A DNA stretch of 64,000 nt from Haladaptatus litoreus (GTDB lineage Archaea; Halobacteriota; Halobacteria; Halobacteriales; Haladaptataceae), in assembly GCF_900156425.1 (NCBI RefSeq), contig NZ_FTNO01000008.1, positions 62,001-126,000 of the forward strand, given 5' to 3'. The position numbers and the translations under genes were made by a program. Positions 7,428-15,738 of the stretch are shown piece by piece. The notes under the pieces were generated by a model. That model was not told the origin of the DNA and made no database searches. It worked only from the letters and a program-made list of their open reading frames with translations. Each line of letters begins with the position of its first letter. Position 1 is the first letter of the stretch.

Positions 7428-8636
7428 ATGGATATCTCAGAGATTCTTTCGACAAAGTTCACGGAGTTCGACATCGGCACACCGCTCTCAAAAGTTGCCG
7501 GGGCGTTCGAGAATCAAGAACTTGATGCCGTCATCGTAACAGATGGCGACGAGTATCGCGGTGTTGTTAGTCGCCGACAGCTGGCTTCCTCGTCCAACCA
7601 GCCGTCTGCGAAGGTCGGCTCACGGGTACAACACGTCCCAACCGTCGACCGAACCGAGGATGTCCGCGAGGTTGCGCGGCTCATGATCGGTAGCGACGCC
7701 AAAACGCTCCCCGTACTCGACGACGACCGTGTTGTCGGTGTGGTGACCGGCGATGCGGTCCTCAAGGCTGTCCGTCCGTTTCTCGATGCAGTGACCGTCG
7801 ACGACGCCTACACAACGGAGTTGATCAGTGCGGCCCCTGAAACCTCGATCGGAAAAGCACTTAATATGCTTCGAGAAGCCGGAATCGCCCATCTCCCAGT
7901 CGTCGACGAGGACGACCTCGTGGGGATGTTGAGCCTGTACGACGTCATCGAGTTCACGACGCGAGGCGGCAGCAAGAGCCAAGATGGTTCGTCGAGCGGC
8001 TTCGGTGGCCGCGGCGGTGGCGGGCAGAACCGTGGTGGATTCGGCGCGCGCGAGGGCGATGCCGACCGGATGCTCGATCTTCCGGTACAGAACCTGATGT
8101 CCGATGCAGTCGTGACCATCGAGCGGAGCGCACCGCTCGACGAGGTCGTCGAGACGATGTTCGCCCGGGAAATTTCCTCGCTCGTCGTCACGGCCGACGA
8201 CACCAATGAGCCGATCGGTATCATCACGAAAACGGACGTCATTGAGGCGCTCACCTGGGAGCGCGATGATCGGAACCCCGTGCAGGTGTTCGGGCTCGAC
8301 CTGTTGGAGGGGATGGATTACGACGACGTCTCCGCGCTGATCGAGAGCATGACCTCGAAGTACGGTGAGATGAGCGTGATCAAGGCCAGCATTCAACTGC
8401 AGGAGCACAAGGAACAGAGCCGGGGCGTGCCGCTGGTGCTGGCACGGATCCGGTTGGTCACTGACCGCGGCTACTTCACGGCTGATGGGGAGGGGTACGG
8501 TGCCTCTCACGCCCTCCGTCTCGCAGCGAACGCAGTCGAACGCCAGCTGCTCAAAGGGAAGACCTACGGCCAGTCGAAGAAGCATCCCGACACTGATGAG
8601 CAGGAACAGCTCTACGGCTGGTGGCTCGGGGGGTGA
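7428..8636 (+). CDS. Four-CBS protein with hibernation-factor-like C-terminus
   Basis: 402 residues. Two CBS pairs: residues 1-60 and 65-120, then about 125-180 and 220-275. They are separated by a Gly/Arg-rich linker at 186-208 (FGGRGGGGQNRGGFG). The C-terminal 120 residues include VIKASIQLQEHKEQSRG and ALRLAANAVERQLLKGK, which resemble the fold of ribosome hibernation factors (HPF/RaiA). CBS pairs usually bind adenine nucleotides. A ribosome-linked, energy-sensing role in the cytoplasm follows from the domain combination and is inference. A TATA-like GTATAAC lies about 38 bp before the ATG. Confidence 0.75.
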   Translation: MDISEILSTKFTEFDIGTPLSKVAGAFENQELDAVIVTDGDEYRGVVSRRQLASSSNQPSAKVGSRVQHVPTVDRTEDVREVARLMIGSDAKTLPVLDDDRVVGVVTGDAVLKAVRPFLDAVTVDDAYTTELISAAPETSIGKALNMLREAGIAHLPVVDEDDLVGMLSLYDVIEFTTRGGSKSQDGSSSGFGGRGGGGQNRGGFGAREGDADRMLDLPVQNLMSDAVVTIERSAPLDEVVETMFAREISSLVVTADDTNEPIGIITKTDVIEALTWERDDRNPVQVFGLDLLEGMDYDDVSALIESMTSKYGEMSVIKASIQLQEHKEQSRGVPLVLARIRLVTDRGYFTADGEGYGASHALRLAANAVERQLLKGKTYGQSKKHPDTDEQEQLYGWWLGG

Positions 8637-8756
8637 ATCCACGAGGTTCAGTCCACCTCTCGATGGCTTTCCTACCGCTGGGTAACGAATGAGTGAGCTG
8701 AGGGAGCGCCAAAGGGGGTGAACACGCTAATACGACTACACCTCGATGAACAAAGT

Positions 8757-9027
8757 ATGCCGATGCACCGCGATGGTACGCAGTCATTCATCAACTTCAT
8801 ACAGATGTCCCCCCAGGATCACCCAAAACACTGCAAGGAGTGTGGAAACATCGCTCGCGCCCAGTCGGAGTGACGCAAAAAAGCGTAATGAGGATGGCCT
8901 CTACTTCGTGCATACTTGTCCGGAGTGTGGTACAGAGGACGACATGTTTCTCAACCTCGCCCCAGAACACGAACGGTCTCAGGGGTGGGAAAGGCGATGC
9001 GCGACGTATCTCCCGGGATTGATTTGA
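8757..9027 (+). pseudogene. Double zinc-ribbon protein, split by a +1 shift
   Basis: From ATG 8757 (or 8805) the frame reads HPKHCKECGNIARAQSE and stops at TGA 8871-8873. Moving one base forward at the stop continues without interruption: DAKKRNEDGLYFVHTCPECG, then TEDDMFLNLAPEHE, to TGA 9025-9027. Together this is a small protein with two CxxCG knuckles, a common haloarchaeal zinc-finger type. Either one inserted base inactivated the gene or the shift is tolerated. The second part alone lacks the first zinc knuckle. Confidence 0.65.
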
Positions 9028-9072
9028 ATCCCCCAAATCTGCGACAATGCGAGGCTGAACCTGAGTCAGGGC

Positions 9073-9501
9073 CTAACCCTGCGTTTGACGGATGAAATCG
9101 TCGAGTTTTGCTTCGATGAGTGTCGCGACGCGCTCACTGTATTTCCAGAGTGCAGCGTTGAGTCGCTCTTCGGTTTCGTCGTCGAGATCGTCGGCCCCTC
9201 GAAGTACGGAGTCGCTGGTGATCTGTGGGTGGTAGACGCAGACAACGCCGAGTGAGGTATTCGGACTTGAGGTCCCCGCGGTGTGGATTCCGTACTGATC
9301 GGTTCCCCAGACACCATCGCCACCCTCTCGCTCCAGTTCGGAATCGAGCGCATCGAGCATTTGCACCTCTTCGGGGGAGAGGATGGGATCGTCGCCTTCG
9401 AACAGTTCAGTGTACGCCTCCATTCGGGCACTTTTCGTCCACTGGTCCAACTGGGAACGCGCCCGTAGTACGAGCTGTCGTTCGTCCGGAAACTTAGCCA
9501 T
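9073..9501 (-). CDS. Conserved haloarchaeal protein, unknown function
   Basis: 142 residues, acidic and soluble, with no membrane segment. It contains ERQLVLRARSQLDQWTKSAR, a middle GTDQYGIHTAGTSS stretch and a helical end ALWKYSERVATLIEAKLDDF. Codon use and acidity match the neighbouring real genes. I do not recognise a catalytic motif. It is followed by the SLC13 permease on the same strand after a 3' gap of about 70 bp. Confidence 0.65.
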   Translation of the reverse strand: MAKFPDERQLVLRARSQLDQWTKSARMEAYTELFEGDDPILSPEEVQMLDALDSELEREGGDGVWGTDQYGIHTAGTSSPNTSLGVVCVYHPQITSDSVLRGADDLDDETEERLNAALWKYSERVATLIEAKLDDFIRQTQG

Positions 9502-9597
9502 ACTTCTAGCACGACGGCCAGGTGAATCAACGTTCGTATGACACCTGCAGTCGGAGGTGGTGACGGTGGCGCACTATCTCGGGCAGAACGGTTCGTC

Positions 9598-11469
9598 TCA
9601 CACGCGGACGCCCCAGAAGAACGCGATCCCGAGGACGGTGACTATCGAGAGGAGGAACTGTAACGGCGCGCCGACCCGAATGAAGTCAGAAAATGTGTAC
9701 CCACCGGGTCCGTAGACGAAGAGATTCGTCTGGTATCCCACCGGCGTCATGAACGCCGTCGAGGCTGCAAACGTGACCGCCAGGACGAACGCGAACGCGT
9801 TTGCCCCGATCGACTGGGCAGTGCTGGCAGCCACCGGAATCATCAACACAACGCTCGCGTTGTTGCTGATGACGCTCGTCAACAGTCCGGTCGCGAGATA
9901 GAACACCCATAGAACGCCGATCGGCGGCAGGAACGTCCCCGTCGCCGCGACGGTACCCCCGAGCAGCGTTGCAGCTCCCGTCTGCTGCAGGGCGATGCCG
10001 AGCGGGATGACACCTGCGAGGAGGAAGATCACGTTCCACTCGACGGATGAGTAGAGTTCAGTCGGCTTGAGGACCCCGGTGAAAATCATTGCCACGACGC
10101 CAGCAAGTGCTGAGACGACGATCGGGAGGACGTTCAACGCGGGCAGTGCGACCACCCCGGCAATGATCGCGACCGCGAATGGGATTTTCTCGCTCCGGTA
10201 GGTCACCTCGTCGAACTCGTGGGCGACGATGAAATCTTCGTTCTCGACGAGTCGCGTGAGGCTATCAGGCGGTGCCTGGACCAGGAGCGTGTCGCCGACG
10301 CGAATGCGGATGTCCTCGAACCGATCCCGGACGACGTCTCCACGGGTGCGAAAGGCCAGAACGTTCGCGTTGTAGCGCTGTCGAAACGATGAACTCGCCA
10401 GCGTCTCACCAACGAGAAACGATCCCGACGGGATAACGACTTCAACGAGCACAGGTTTTTCCTCATCCGAATGCAGGTCGGCCTCGGTTCGTGGACCCCC
10501 CGATAGTGTGAGCCCTTCCGCATCTATGATGTACTCGAGTGTCTCTCGGTTCGTCCTAAGCCGGAGCGTATCGTTTTCGTGGATCTCTTTTCGAGCGAGC
10601 GGTTCGTCGAACTGCTCTCCATAGCGAATCAGCTGTAACACGTCGATATCCAGGTCGTCGTCGCCGAGCGCCTCCTGGACAGTCTGGCCGATCAGTGGTG
10701 AGTTCGCCGGGACGACGACGTCAGCGAGGTACTCCTGGAGAGCATACTCCTCGACGAGATCCTCGTCAGCCGGAATCCGTTTGGGAAGGAGTCGAACGCC
10801 GATCGTCATGAGATAAAGGGTACCGACGGCAAAGACGATGACACCGAGTTTGGTGAACTCGAACATTCCAAATGCATGTAATCCGAGCCCGGGCGACTCC
10901 GCACCGAGCTGGGCTGCGATATCACTCGCGAGGATGTTCGTCGATGTCCCGATGAGTGTGAGCGTCCCCCCGAGCATCGACGCGAACGATAGCGGCATCA
11001 GTAGCTTCGACGGCGACGTTTTCCCCTCGTGTGCGAGATCGGCGATGACGGGAACCAGAATCGCGACGACCGGCGTGTTATTGATGAATCCCGAGACTGG
11101 GCCAGTGACCCCAACCGTCGCGGCGAGTTGCTTACGTCGGTCGGTCCCGGCGAAGGTGGTCATCTTCCGGCCGATCAACTGGACGAGGCCGGTTCGGTTG
11201 ATACCCGTACTCAGAATGAGCATCGCCAGTACCGTGATCGTCGCCGGGTTCGCGAACCCGGAGATGCCCTCCCGAGGCGAGATCTGCGTCCACGGTTCGA
11301 GCACCATCAACAACACCATCACCAGAATCGCAGTGACATCGATCGGAAACCACTCGGTCGCGAAGAGTGCGAGAGCGAGGAGAATAAGAGCAAAGACAAC
11401 GAGCATCTCCGCTGTCACCGGTGTCGAGGCTAGCCCCTGGGTTGCCAGCGGAATTGAAAAGAACGGCAT
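9598..11469 (-). CDS. SLC13-family permease with two TrkA-C domains
   Basis: 623 residues with about 11-12 membrane helices. The two signature reentrant motifs are visible: FINNTPVVAILVPV (near 120) and SVISNNASVVLMIPV (near 540). The cytoplasmic middle (about 215-405) has two RCK_C/TrkA-C modules: ADVVVPANSPLIGQTV and VEVVIPSGSFLVGETL. The family moves dicarboxylates, sulfate or similar anions with sodium; the substrate is unknown here. Starting ATG 11469 begins a first helix after a short leader. No regulator is adjacent. Confidence 0.85.
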   Translation of the reverse strand: MPFFSIPLATQGLASTPVTAEMLVVFALILLALALFATEWFPIDVTAILVMVLLMVLEPWTQISPREGISGFANPATITVLAMLILSTGINRTGLVQLIGRKMTTFAGTDRRKQLAATVGVTGPVSGFINNTPVVAILVPVIADLAHEGKTSPSKLLMPLSFASMLGGTLTLIGTSTNILASDIAAQLGAESPGLGLHAFGMFEFTKLGVIVFAVGTLYLMTIGVRLLPKRIPADEDLVEEYALQEYLADVVVPANSPLIGQTVQEALGDDDLDIDVLQLIRYGEQFDEPLARKEIHENDTLRLRTNRETLEYIIDAEGLTLSGGPRTEADLHSDEEKPVLVEVVIPSGSFLVGETLASSSFRQRYNANVLAFRTRGDVVRDRFEDIRIRVGDTLLVQAPPDSLTRLVENEDFIVAHEFDEVTYRSEKIPFAVAIIAGVVALPALNVLPIVVSALAGVVAMIFTGVLKPTELYSSVEWNVIFLLAGVIPLGIALQQTGAATLLGGTVAATGTFLPPIGVLWVFYLATGLLTSVISNNASVVLMIPVAASTAQSIGANAFAFVLAVTFAASTAFMTPVGYQTNLFVYGPGGYTFSDFIRVGAPLQFLLSIVTVLGIAFFWGVRV

Positions 11470-11724
11470 ACTGTGTAGAGGTAGTCACATGAGAAAAGGT
11501 CTGGTATCTCGACCCGACGGACGACTGTTGGTCCAGTTGCGACCTCTGACCGGATGGCTCTGCTCGGTTGACGCCGTAAATGTTGTCCATGTGAAGCGGA
11601 AGAAGTCGGTGCTACTTGTCAGACGTCAGCGCATTTGTGATCCTTTAATATGGGTGTGAGCGTATTTTTACGAACGCAATGGCATTTTTAAAACGAATCG
11701 GGAGAGTTCGAGCAGTTCAAGCAG

Positions 11725-11838
11725 ATGGCTACCGAGACCGCTACGCAGAATTCAAACTACCAGTGTGAACCGTGTGAGGCACGCTTTTATTCCCAGCTCG
11801 AACAGTGCCCCGAATGTGGGGCTGTTTTCATCAGGTAA
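11725..11838 (+). CDS. 37-residue zinc-ribbon protein
   Basis: ATG 11725 to TAA 11836-11838 gives a complete small protein with CEPC and CPEC knuckles: YQCEPCEARFYSQLEQCPEC, then GAVFIR. Spacing of 14 residues between pairs fits one zinc site. Such micro-proteins are abundant in haloarchaea and bind zinc in the cytoplasm; the role is unknown. Just downstream lies duplicated plasmid DNA. Confidence 0.65.
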   Translation: MATETATQNSNYQCEPCEARFYSQLEQCPECGAVFIR

Positions 11839-11932
11839 TGAGTTCAGAGACTGACTCGGCGTCTTCAAGACAACTCTCAAACAGAGAATTGGCCCACTCA
11901 CGTAGCGGTCTCGACTCGGACTCGATCACCAC

Positions 11933-12049
11933 GTGGACGACGCGATGGGTGTCGGTGGCCATCACATCGAAATCACGTTCGCCCATCCTGACCTCGCTGG
12001 GTGGATGCGAGCACACGAATCTAACGCAGGAGGAAACGGAGGACGCTGA
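11933..12049 (+). pseudogene. 3' remnant of the 42151-type coiled-coil/winged-helix gene
   Basis: The frame reads VDDAMGVGGHHIEITFAHPD, then LAGWMRAHESNAGGNGGR and TGA. This matches the last 30 residues of the 42151-42987 protein. No start or upstream part is present. The TGA overlaps the first base of the palindrome that begins the structured element at 12049. In the 43002 copy the gene end is 15 bp away. Confidence 0.75.
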
Positions 12050-12256
12050 TTATAGCGTTGTAATCACGGGGGTTCGCAGAACCCCCTCTCGAACCACACC
12101 ACCACACGAGATTCACACCGCATTGCCGGTGACACATGGTGGTAGTAATCGGTTGGTTACGGTGGAGTGCGTCTTTTTCTGCGTCATTTTCTGCGTCATT
12201 TTCTGCGAAATGGAGGGGGTCGCTCTCGCGATCCCCCTCTCTTATAACGTTGTAAT
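12049..12256. repeat. Structured palindrome/hairpin element, copy 1
   Basis: Order of parts: near-palindrome ATTATAGCGTTGTAAT (12049-12064); hairpin GGGGGTTC-GCA-GAACCCCC (12068-12086); hairpin CACCG..CGGTG (12116-12131). Then come three 12-mers of GCGTCATTTTCT type (12169-12204), hairpin GAGGGGG TCGC..GCGA (T) CCCCCTC (12213-12239) and a second palindrome CTTATAACGTTGTAAT (12241-12256). The same order occurs at 43002-43198. The third hairpin differs in sequence between copies but keeps pairing. Confidence 0.75.
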
Positions 12257-12490
12257 CGACAACGCCCACTAGCGATAGTCAAGGACGAGGTGAGTGAGAC
12301 CGTGCCGACGTATTCCAGAGTAACCAGTCAGCAGTTGGAAGACACCGTCCAATCATCGGTGAGGAATGGTGTGCTAGATAAAGAGGACAAGTTCAGCACG
12401 ACCGTCAGGACAAGACAGCAGCCGAGCCGACGGTCGGTAGCACGCCGACGCAATCGGTAGCGGCCAATACGGCAACCATCCACCCATGTG

Positions 12491-13633
12491 TCACTCGACC
12501 GGCTGAGCTTTGGGAAATTGATAGCTCCCGTTGATGATTGGTTTGCGCGGTTGATAGAGCCGGACAACGTAGTGCCAGTCCTTTGGCGTGTAGAGGAAAT
12601 TCGGTTGGTCGGGATCACCACCGAAGTGGATCGTGACGCTGCCATCGTCGGCTCGCTGTGCGGTCGCGTTGTTGATCGTGTACGCGTCGTACTCGTTCTT
12701 CTCGAAGTAGAAGTCCCCGTTGTAGACGCTGACCGACCAGAACCCGTCGACGGGAACGTCTTCGACGGTGAGTGTGTAGGGCATCTCGCCGTCGTTTTGA
12801 GCGGGCGTCCGGTGGAGGACCAATGCTTCCGACGGTTCCGGAACGCCGGTCCACCCTGCCGTACTGGCGATAAAGAATTTCACGGGATCGACCTGGCCGA
12901 CGTCTCCAAACGCATCCGAGTAGTCGTCCAGCGTGAGTCCGACAGTGATGAGCGCGTCGTTGAGTTCTTTGTATGATTCCTGGTCCCAGTTGGGAATCTC
13001 GAATGAGCCAGCCGATGCCTGCTCTACGTCGGTCTTGTCCTGGAGTTGCTGGACTTGCTTCACATCGGCCGGATCGTTCGAGTCGACGAACGCGCGAATC
13101 AGGACGCCAACGTACCGCGTCTCTACCATATCTCGTGTAATCGTGTACGCGCCAGGTTCGGTGACGCTCAGTTTCACATATTGGCACTCGTTCTGGACGT
13201 TCATCGAACGATATCGGTCACCGCTGTCCGGGAGCGTGATGGTGACCGGTTCGGTCAGGTCGAACACCCCGAGTGAGGCGAGCACGTCGCGGTCTTCCCC
13301 GATAGCTACCTGGTTCTCGATAGGAGTTATACTCTCGCGATGATAGAACTGTCCGAACCCGCCATTGTTGACGGTTCCCTGCCATGTGATGTGACAGTTG
13401 GCGCGCGGGTAGTTCGCCCATGTCACCGGGACTGCATCGGTATTGTCCGTCGTCTGTTGCTGGGCCTGTTCAGTGGTCTGGCTCGGCATGTCTTGGTGAG
13501 CGCTGGCACTACCAACGCCCAGTGCGAGCAAGCCGGCGAGCCCTGCTCCTTGCAGCGCACTTCGACGGGTTGCCTGCAGCGGGTTGAAATTCGATTCTGC
13601 GTCAGTCGGCGTGTCGTGTGTGTGTTTGTCCAT
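12491..13633 (-). CDS. Tat-exported DUF1254/DUF1214-type protein (short paralog)
   Basis: 380 residues. Residues 24-46 are a twin-arginine signal (RRSALQGAGLAGLLALGVGS, then ASA). The mature part keeps the C-terminal DUF1214 region: EDVPVDGFWSVSVYNGDFYF, then NEYDAYTINN, and the ending KPIINGSYQFP. Proteins of this family are exported and widespread but have no proven reaction. It is paralogous to the 519-residue protein at 15739, sharing the signal peptide and a 20-bp upstream box. The DUF1254 half is shorter here. Confidence 0.8.
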   Translation of the reverse strand: MDKHTHDTPTDAESNFNPLQATRRSALQGAGLAGLLALGVGSASAHQDMPSQTTEQAQQQTTDNTDAVPVTWANYPRANCHITWQGTVNNGGFGQFYHRESITPIENQVAIGEDRDVLASLGVFDLTEPVTITLPDSGDRYRSMNVQNECQYVKLSVTEPGAYTITRDMVETRYVGVLIRAFVDSNDPADVKQVQQLQDKTDVEQASAGSFEIPNWDQESYKELNDALITVGLTLDDYSDAFGDVGQVDPVKFFIASTAGWTGVPEPSEALVLHRTPAQNDGEMPYTLTVEDVPVDGFWSVSVYNGDFYFEKNEYDAYTINNATAQRADDGSVTIHFGGDPDQPNFLYTPKDWHYVVRLYQPRKPIINGSYQFPKAQPVE

Positions 13634-13666
13634 GGCTCATGTCTCGTTCGCTCAAGCGTTTCCCAA

Positions 13667-13686
13667 CAGCACTGCCCCACCCGACT
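13667..13686 (-). promoter_or_regulatory. Conserved 20-bp box upstream of the 12491 gene
   Basis: agtcgggtggggcagtgctg, read toward the gene, ends 34 bp before its ATG. It is identical to the box 37 bp before the paralog at 15739. It may be a leader or operator element copied with the gene. Confidence 0.55.
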
Positions 13687-13986
13687 CTCACTCTCATTCG
13701 ACAGTACAACATAAATAAATAACTTTAATATAACATGAATTCTACTGCATATAGGTGGTGAGAACTGTCGAACGACCTGTTCAACCTTGATAGATGTCCC
13801 ATTTACATGCTGAGCAGGGTGCCTCTGGTCACGCCCCGAGGCTTTCCGCAGGTTTGGAATGAACACTTTCTACACCTCGCTTTCGTTCCGTTCGAACGGT
13901 TCGACGTCGAGTGTCTTGTTCGTCCTGCCCGCCGAACCAACGACGATACTGAAATCAATTTCAAAAACAGAGAGTCACCCGTTTGG

Positions 13987-14427
13987 CTATAGTTCGCTCT
14001 CGTCCACTTCGGGCGGTTCGACGGCACCCATCTGCGTGAGCATTCCTAATTCATCGGGACTCTCGTATCGTTCGCGTATCTTCCCGTCCTCAATTCGGTC
14101 GAAGAACATGCCGGTCATCTCGATTTGTTCGTTCGTCGGTTCGATGCCCATCGCCTCGCCACTGTGCGTCCCCCGCATGGTGTACCGGATCGCAACCTTG
14201 TCGTCCGACGCAATCACGTCCTCGACAGTCGTTTCGAAGTCCGAGAAGACGGTCCGAGCCTCTTCGGCTGCTTTCCGATACTCGTCCATTCCGTGGAGGT
14301 CCATTCTCGGCGCGTGATAGTCGATGTCTTCGGCGACGTACTCGTTCATCGCATCGAGATCGCCGGAACTGTTCCACAGTTCTTCGATTTCGTGGCGGCT
14401 GACTGCCTCGGTGTCACTGGTACTCAT
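13987..14427 (-). CDS. SnoaL-like ester cyclase/NTF2-fold protein
   Basis: 146 residues from ATG 14427 (MSTSDTEAVSRHEIEELWNS). NTF2-fold pattern: NEYVAEDIDYHAPRMDLHGM, DEYRKAAEEAR, VIASDDKVAIRYTMRGTHSG, and IEMTGMFFDRIEDGKIRERY. This matches the SnoaL/ester cyclase family, many of which act as small cyclases or isomerases or as binding folds in the cytoplasm. Residues N-terminal to 14427 in the open frame are not conserved in character, so the internal start is preferred. Substrate unknown. Confidence 0.8.
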   Translation of the reverse strand: MSTSDTEAVSRHEIEELWNSSGDLDAMNEYVAEDIDYHAPRMDLHGMDEYRKAAEEARTVFSDFETTVEDVIASDDKVAIRYTMRGTHSGEAMGIEPTNEQIEMTGMFFDRIEDGKIRERYESPDELGMLTQMGAVEPPEVDESEL

Positions 14428-14715
14428 GGGTATCTCCCCACTTCGAGAAGGCCAGAGAACAGCATAAACGAACGACATTGTTCAGTTCGAAAACGGCTGC
14501 TAGAAGCCAGGAAACGGCGCCTGATCGTGGTTGAAACGATTACTTCCGTAAGGAACAAACACACGACAGTCAGTCCACACGGGATTGTCGGACACTTCGT
14601 ACCTCCATCCGGACGAGTATTCATCGGCTTTCCTCAGGGGGAGTCGAACAGGTACACATCTGGCCCTGTCCCGGATCCAAGAGGATCTCTAGGCATGTCG
14701 AATCGTGCCAGCGAT

Positions 14716-15130
14716 TTACGATCCTGATTCGCGGTTGAACGTGGTTGCACTATAGACGAGATCCCCACTGAGTCGCGCCATCTTTGTAACCGTGAGCGTT
14801 CCGCTCAACGTCCGCACGTCCTCGTTGACTATCCCCGCGAGCACCAAATCCTGTGCTGCCGACTCGACTTCCCCCTCAACCGTTGCTGACTGGCCAATGA
14901 TCAATGATGAGTTCCTGGCATCTGGTCTTCACATCCCCTTTGACAGTTCCACCGATGGTGAGGAACTGACTTTCGGACTCGACATCTTCCCCAACAGTCC
15001 CAGCGATATTGAGGTTCTGACTATTCATCGTGATGCCCCCTTGAGCGGCGCCAGTTCGTGCGATAACAACGTTTTTGGCATTTACCCTGAGGTCACCAGT
15101 GACCGCTCCACGGACAATGATGATTATGGC
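14716..15130 (-). pseudogene. Bactofilin-like polymer-forming protein, frameshifted and truncated
   Basis: The minus strand reads IIIIVRGAVTGDLRVNAKNV, SQNLNIAGTVGEDVESESQF, LTIGGTVKGDVKTRCQELII. It then shifts frame and resumes GQSATVEGEVESAAQDLVLA, GIVNEDVRTLSGTLTV. The repeated G(T/S)VxGDVxxxxxxLxI pattern is that of bactofilin/polymer-forming domains, common on haloarchaeal membrane proteins. The shift comes from a 7-bp tandem duplication (ATCATTG twice) near 14904. The 5' end is replaced by a solo IS-like right end at 15131. Confidence 0.7.
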
Positions 15131-15228
15131 GGGCTGTCAGACTTTGCGAATCTGACAACGTCTTGGAAACAGGAAGCCCCACCTTCACACACGACCCGTC
15201 AGGCGAGCGGTAGGGTGGGGTAGTTCAT
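15131..15228 (-). mobile_element. Solo right end of an IS200/IS605 (TnpB)-like element
   Basis: On the minus strand: tgaactaccccaccctac, then gtggggcttcctg, then the terminal hairpin TGTCAGA-(9)-TCTGACA and cagccc. It aligns along its whole length with 21685-21787. The pairing CCCCACC/GGTGGGG and the end hairpin match the layout of right ends and guide-RNA scaffolds of TnpB elements. No tnpB or tnpA gene is adjacent. Confidence 0.6.
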
Positions 15229-15368
15229 ATCGACTTAGTTGCGCAAACTGGTCAATTCAACCACGCGCTCTCTCAATGTCAACACCCATATAGTAAATGA
15301 ACATTCATAAATAACCTTGATTGTATTTCTCGACAACCTTTTTGTCCAACACCGTTGTAGCAGCGTTG

Positions 15369-15632
15369 ATGACTTCAGAATCATCATCACACCTCGACCC
15401 ATCGGCTATGGGAATGGCATGTGGGCTATTCTGGTCATTTGGGGTGGCCGTCATCGGGCTGACTGCTCGACGAGGGTGGGGGCAACGGTGGGAACAGTTG
15501 TTCGCTGACATATACCGTGGCTATAGCGAAACCAGATCCGGAATCGTTATTGGGGCTGTCTGGGCGCTTCTCGACGGGTTCACGACCGGATACACTGTCG
15601 CCTGGTTATACAACCGCTTCAGTTCGGAGTGA
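15369..15632 (+). CDS. Holin-like two-helix membrane protein
   Basis: 87 residues from ATG 15369 (MTSESSSHLDPSAMG). Two hydrophobic segments at about 14-32 and 60-80, with WLYNRF near the end. The pattern is often annotated as bacteriophage holin in haloarchaea. Actual lysis function is unproven; many copies are chromosomal. The protein at 62870 has a similar WLYNAL ending. The longer open frame from 15321 starts in repeat-like DNA. Confidence 0.65.
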   Translation: MTSESSSHLDPSAMGMACGLFWSFGVAVIGLTARRGWGQRWEQLFADIYRGYSETRSGIVIGAVWALLDGFTTGYTVAWLYNRFSSE

Positions 15633-15738
15633 CGATTCGCCTACCGTCACTCGTCTTGAGACAGAGCGAATAACTGGGGTGATGTGACGTCCTCTCCCCC
15701 TGTTTTCGCGTGTGAGGAGACCCCGCAGAGCGTCGCAA

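Noticed and set aside
7620..8642. 340-residue open frame antisense to the CBS gene
   Set aside because: Lies fully opposite a clear gene and has no recognisable motif; a typical high-GC shadow frame.
8868..8875. Programmed +1 frameshift as in prfB
   Set aside because: No upstream Shine-Dalgarno-like stimulator or slippery CUU codon is visible; a simple indel is more likely.
10838..11659. 273-residue open frame opposite the SLC13 permease
   Set aside because: Antisense shadow with no family character; the permease frame carries conserved motifs.
15369..15632. Evidence for a provirus from the holin-like genes
   Set aside because: No capsid, terminase, portal or integrase gene in the window; holin-like proteins are common in haloarchaeal chromosomes.
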